32,173 bases of DNA. Source: Flavobacteriales bacterium (GTDB lineage Bacteria > Bacteroidota > Bacteroidia > Flavobacteriales_G > JALEGO01). Location of the stretch: the NCBI GenBank assembly GCA_022763165.1, contig JALEGO010000756.1:1-32173 (forward strand). Direction: 5' to 3'. How positions within the stretch are numbered: position 1 is the first letter of the stretch; every line of letters starts with the position of its first letter. Of the stretch, positions 31,429 through 32,173 are shown piece by piece. The notes below the pieces were generated by a model. The model made no database searches, had not been told where the DNA came from, and was given only the letters and a program-made list of their open reading frames with translations. A program made the translations under genes and the position numbers.

Positions 31429-31436
31429 AAAAAGAA
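31429..31436 (+). promoter_or_regulatory. -7 element of metG
   Basis: TATCTTTG matches TAnnTTTG exactly, 10 bases before ATG 31447. The leader is therefore only a few bases, leaving no room for a riboswitch in the metG transcript from this promoter. Confidence 0.55.
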
Positions 31437-31446
31437 GCTTTTGTAA

Positions 31447-32173
31447 ATGAATAAGCCAAAACGTCACTTGATTACGGCAGCCTTGCCATACGCTAATGGA
31501 CCTTTACACATTGGTCACATTGCAGGAGCCTATTTGCCCGCTGATATTTACGTTCGCTACCTCAGATTAAAAGGAGAAGATGTCGTTTTTGTTTGTGGTT
31601 CTGATGAACATGGCGCAGCGATCACAATAAGAGCAAAAAAGGATGGTGTTTCACCACAAGAAATTGTGGACAAGTATCACAATATCAATAAAGAAGTATT
31701 TGAGCAATTTGGAATTGGCTTTGACATTTATCACAGAACCTCTGAAACAATTCACCACGAAACAGCTCAGGAGTTTTTTAAAACACTATTCGAAGAGGGC
31801 CGATTTAAAGAAGAAGTGAGCAATCAGTTCTACGATGAAAAAAACAACCAGTTCCTTGCAGACCGTTACATTACAGGAACTTGCCCTAAATGTAACCACC
31901 CTGCAGCATATGGAGATCAGTGTGAAAATTGTGGTTCGTCATTGAGCCCATTAGAGCTTATTGATCCGAAATCTACATTAAGTGGAGAAACACCTGTATT
32001 AAAGGAAACCAAACATTGGTATCTTCCAATGAATGAATATGAACCCTGGTTAAAGGATTGGATCGTCACAGGCCACAAAGATGATTGGAAGTCTAATGTG
32101 TACGGGCAATGCAAATCTTGGCTAGATGGAGGCCTACTACCTCGAGCAATGACAAGAGACCTAGAATGGGGTG
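31447..32173 (+). CDS. metG: Methionyl-tRNA synthetase, N-terminal part (runs off the window)
   Basis: 242 codons visible from ATG 31447, frame open to the window end. The class I motif HIGH is at residues 21-24 ([31 protein letters not shown]). The zinc-binding loop has four cysteines: 146, 149, 159 and 162 (CPKC, CENC), followed by the family stretch [19 protein letters not shown]. The KMSKS loop and anticodon-binding domain would lie beyond the window. It charges tRNA-Met with methionine in the cytoplasm. Confidence 0.95.
   Translation, partial: MNKPKRHLITAALPYANGPLHIGHIAGAYLPADIYVRYLRLKGEDVVFVCGSDEHGAAITIRAKKDGVSPQEIVDKYHNINKEVFEQFGIGFDIYHRTSETIHHETAQEFFKTLFEEGRFKEEVSNQFYDEKNNQFLADRYITGTCPKCNHPAAYGDQCENCGSSLSPLELIDPKSTLSGETPVLKETKHWYLPMNEYEPWLKDWIVTGHKDDWKSNVYGQCKSWLDGGLLPRAMTRDLEWG

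Noticed and set aside
31246-31446. SAM-type riboswitch before metG
   Set aside because: The perfect -7 element at 31429 leaves a leader of only a few bases, and I do not see the conserved core of a known SAM riboswitch among the hairpins.

Overview
The window looks like the chromosome of a marine-type Bacteroidota bacterium, probably of the Cytophagales/Flammeovirga side. The grounds are an AT-rich sequence, weak or absent Shine-Dalgarno sequences, several promoters with the Bacteroidota -7 element TAnnTTTG, a fused ccoNO gene, a response regulator fused to a Crp/Fnr protein, and DUF4412 and YraN neighbours typical of the phylum. The lineage is inference from gene style only. No rRNA, tRNA, insertion sequence, CRISPR array or phage gene was recognised. 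No stretch over 300 bases lacks a gene; the longest gap is 31226-31446.

Layout. 1-3674: end of a sensor kinase, a receiver-Crp/Fnr regulator, then a secreted small protein, a coiled-coil/heavy-metal-domain protein and a tandem universal stress protein. 3684-5402: SulP anion transporter (minus). 5612-6955: oxygen-independent coproporphyrinogen III oxidase (hemN). 6968-8766: minus-strand group (TPR protein, CutA-like protein, small protein). 8877-12150: OmpR-type two-component pair, SPFH lipoprotein and a small exported protein. 12209-14617: LysR regulator divergent from two small proteins and an SbtA-type bicarbonate permease. 14711-25798: the respiratory block, with a CBS protein and a small membrane protein on minus, then ccoI, ccoS, ccoNO, ccoQ, ccoP, ccoG, ccoH and a SafE-like protein, then a second CBS protein overlapping a second universal stress protein. 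25988-27832: orphan LytS-type sensor kinase. 27880-32173: housekeeping genes (pseudouridine synthase, YraN, DUF4412, LD-carboxypeptidase, methionyl-tRNA synthetase start).

How it works together. Six copies of one palindrome, [AC]TGAY-N4-RTCA[TG], lie upstream of the genes expected in a low-oxygen response: the secreted/HMA/Usp group, hemN, both CBS genes, the 113-aa membrane gene, ccoI, and ccoS-ccoNOQP. Measured to the nearest -7-like element, spacing falls in two classes: 55-56 bp (five promoters) and 33 bp (hemN, ccoI). The only Crp/Fnr-type protein in the window is the receiver-Crp/Fnr fusion at 679-1740. It lacks the cysteines of iron-sulfur FNR and follows a histidine kinase. My reading is a phosphorelay-controlled microaerobic regulon for heme synthesis, cbb3 oxidase assembly, copper delivery and stress proteins, with regulator and targets within 25 kb. 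The sites are seen in the sequence; the link to this regulator is inference.
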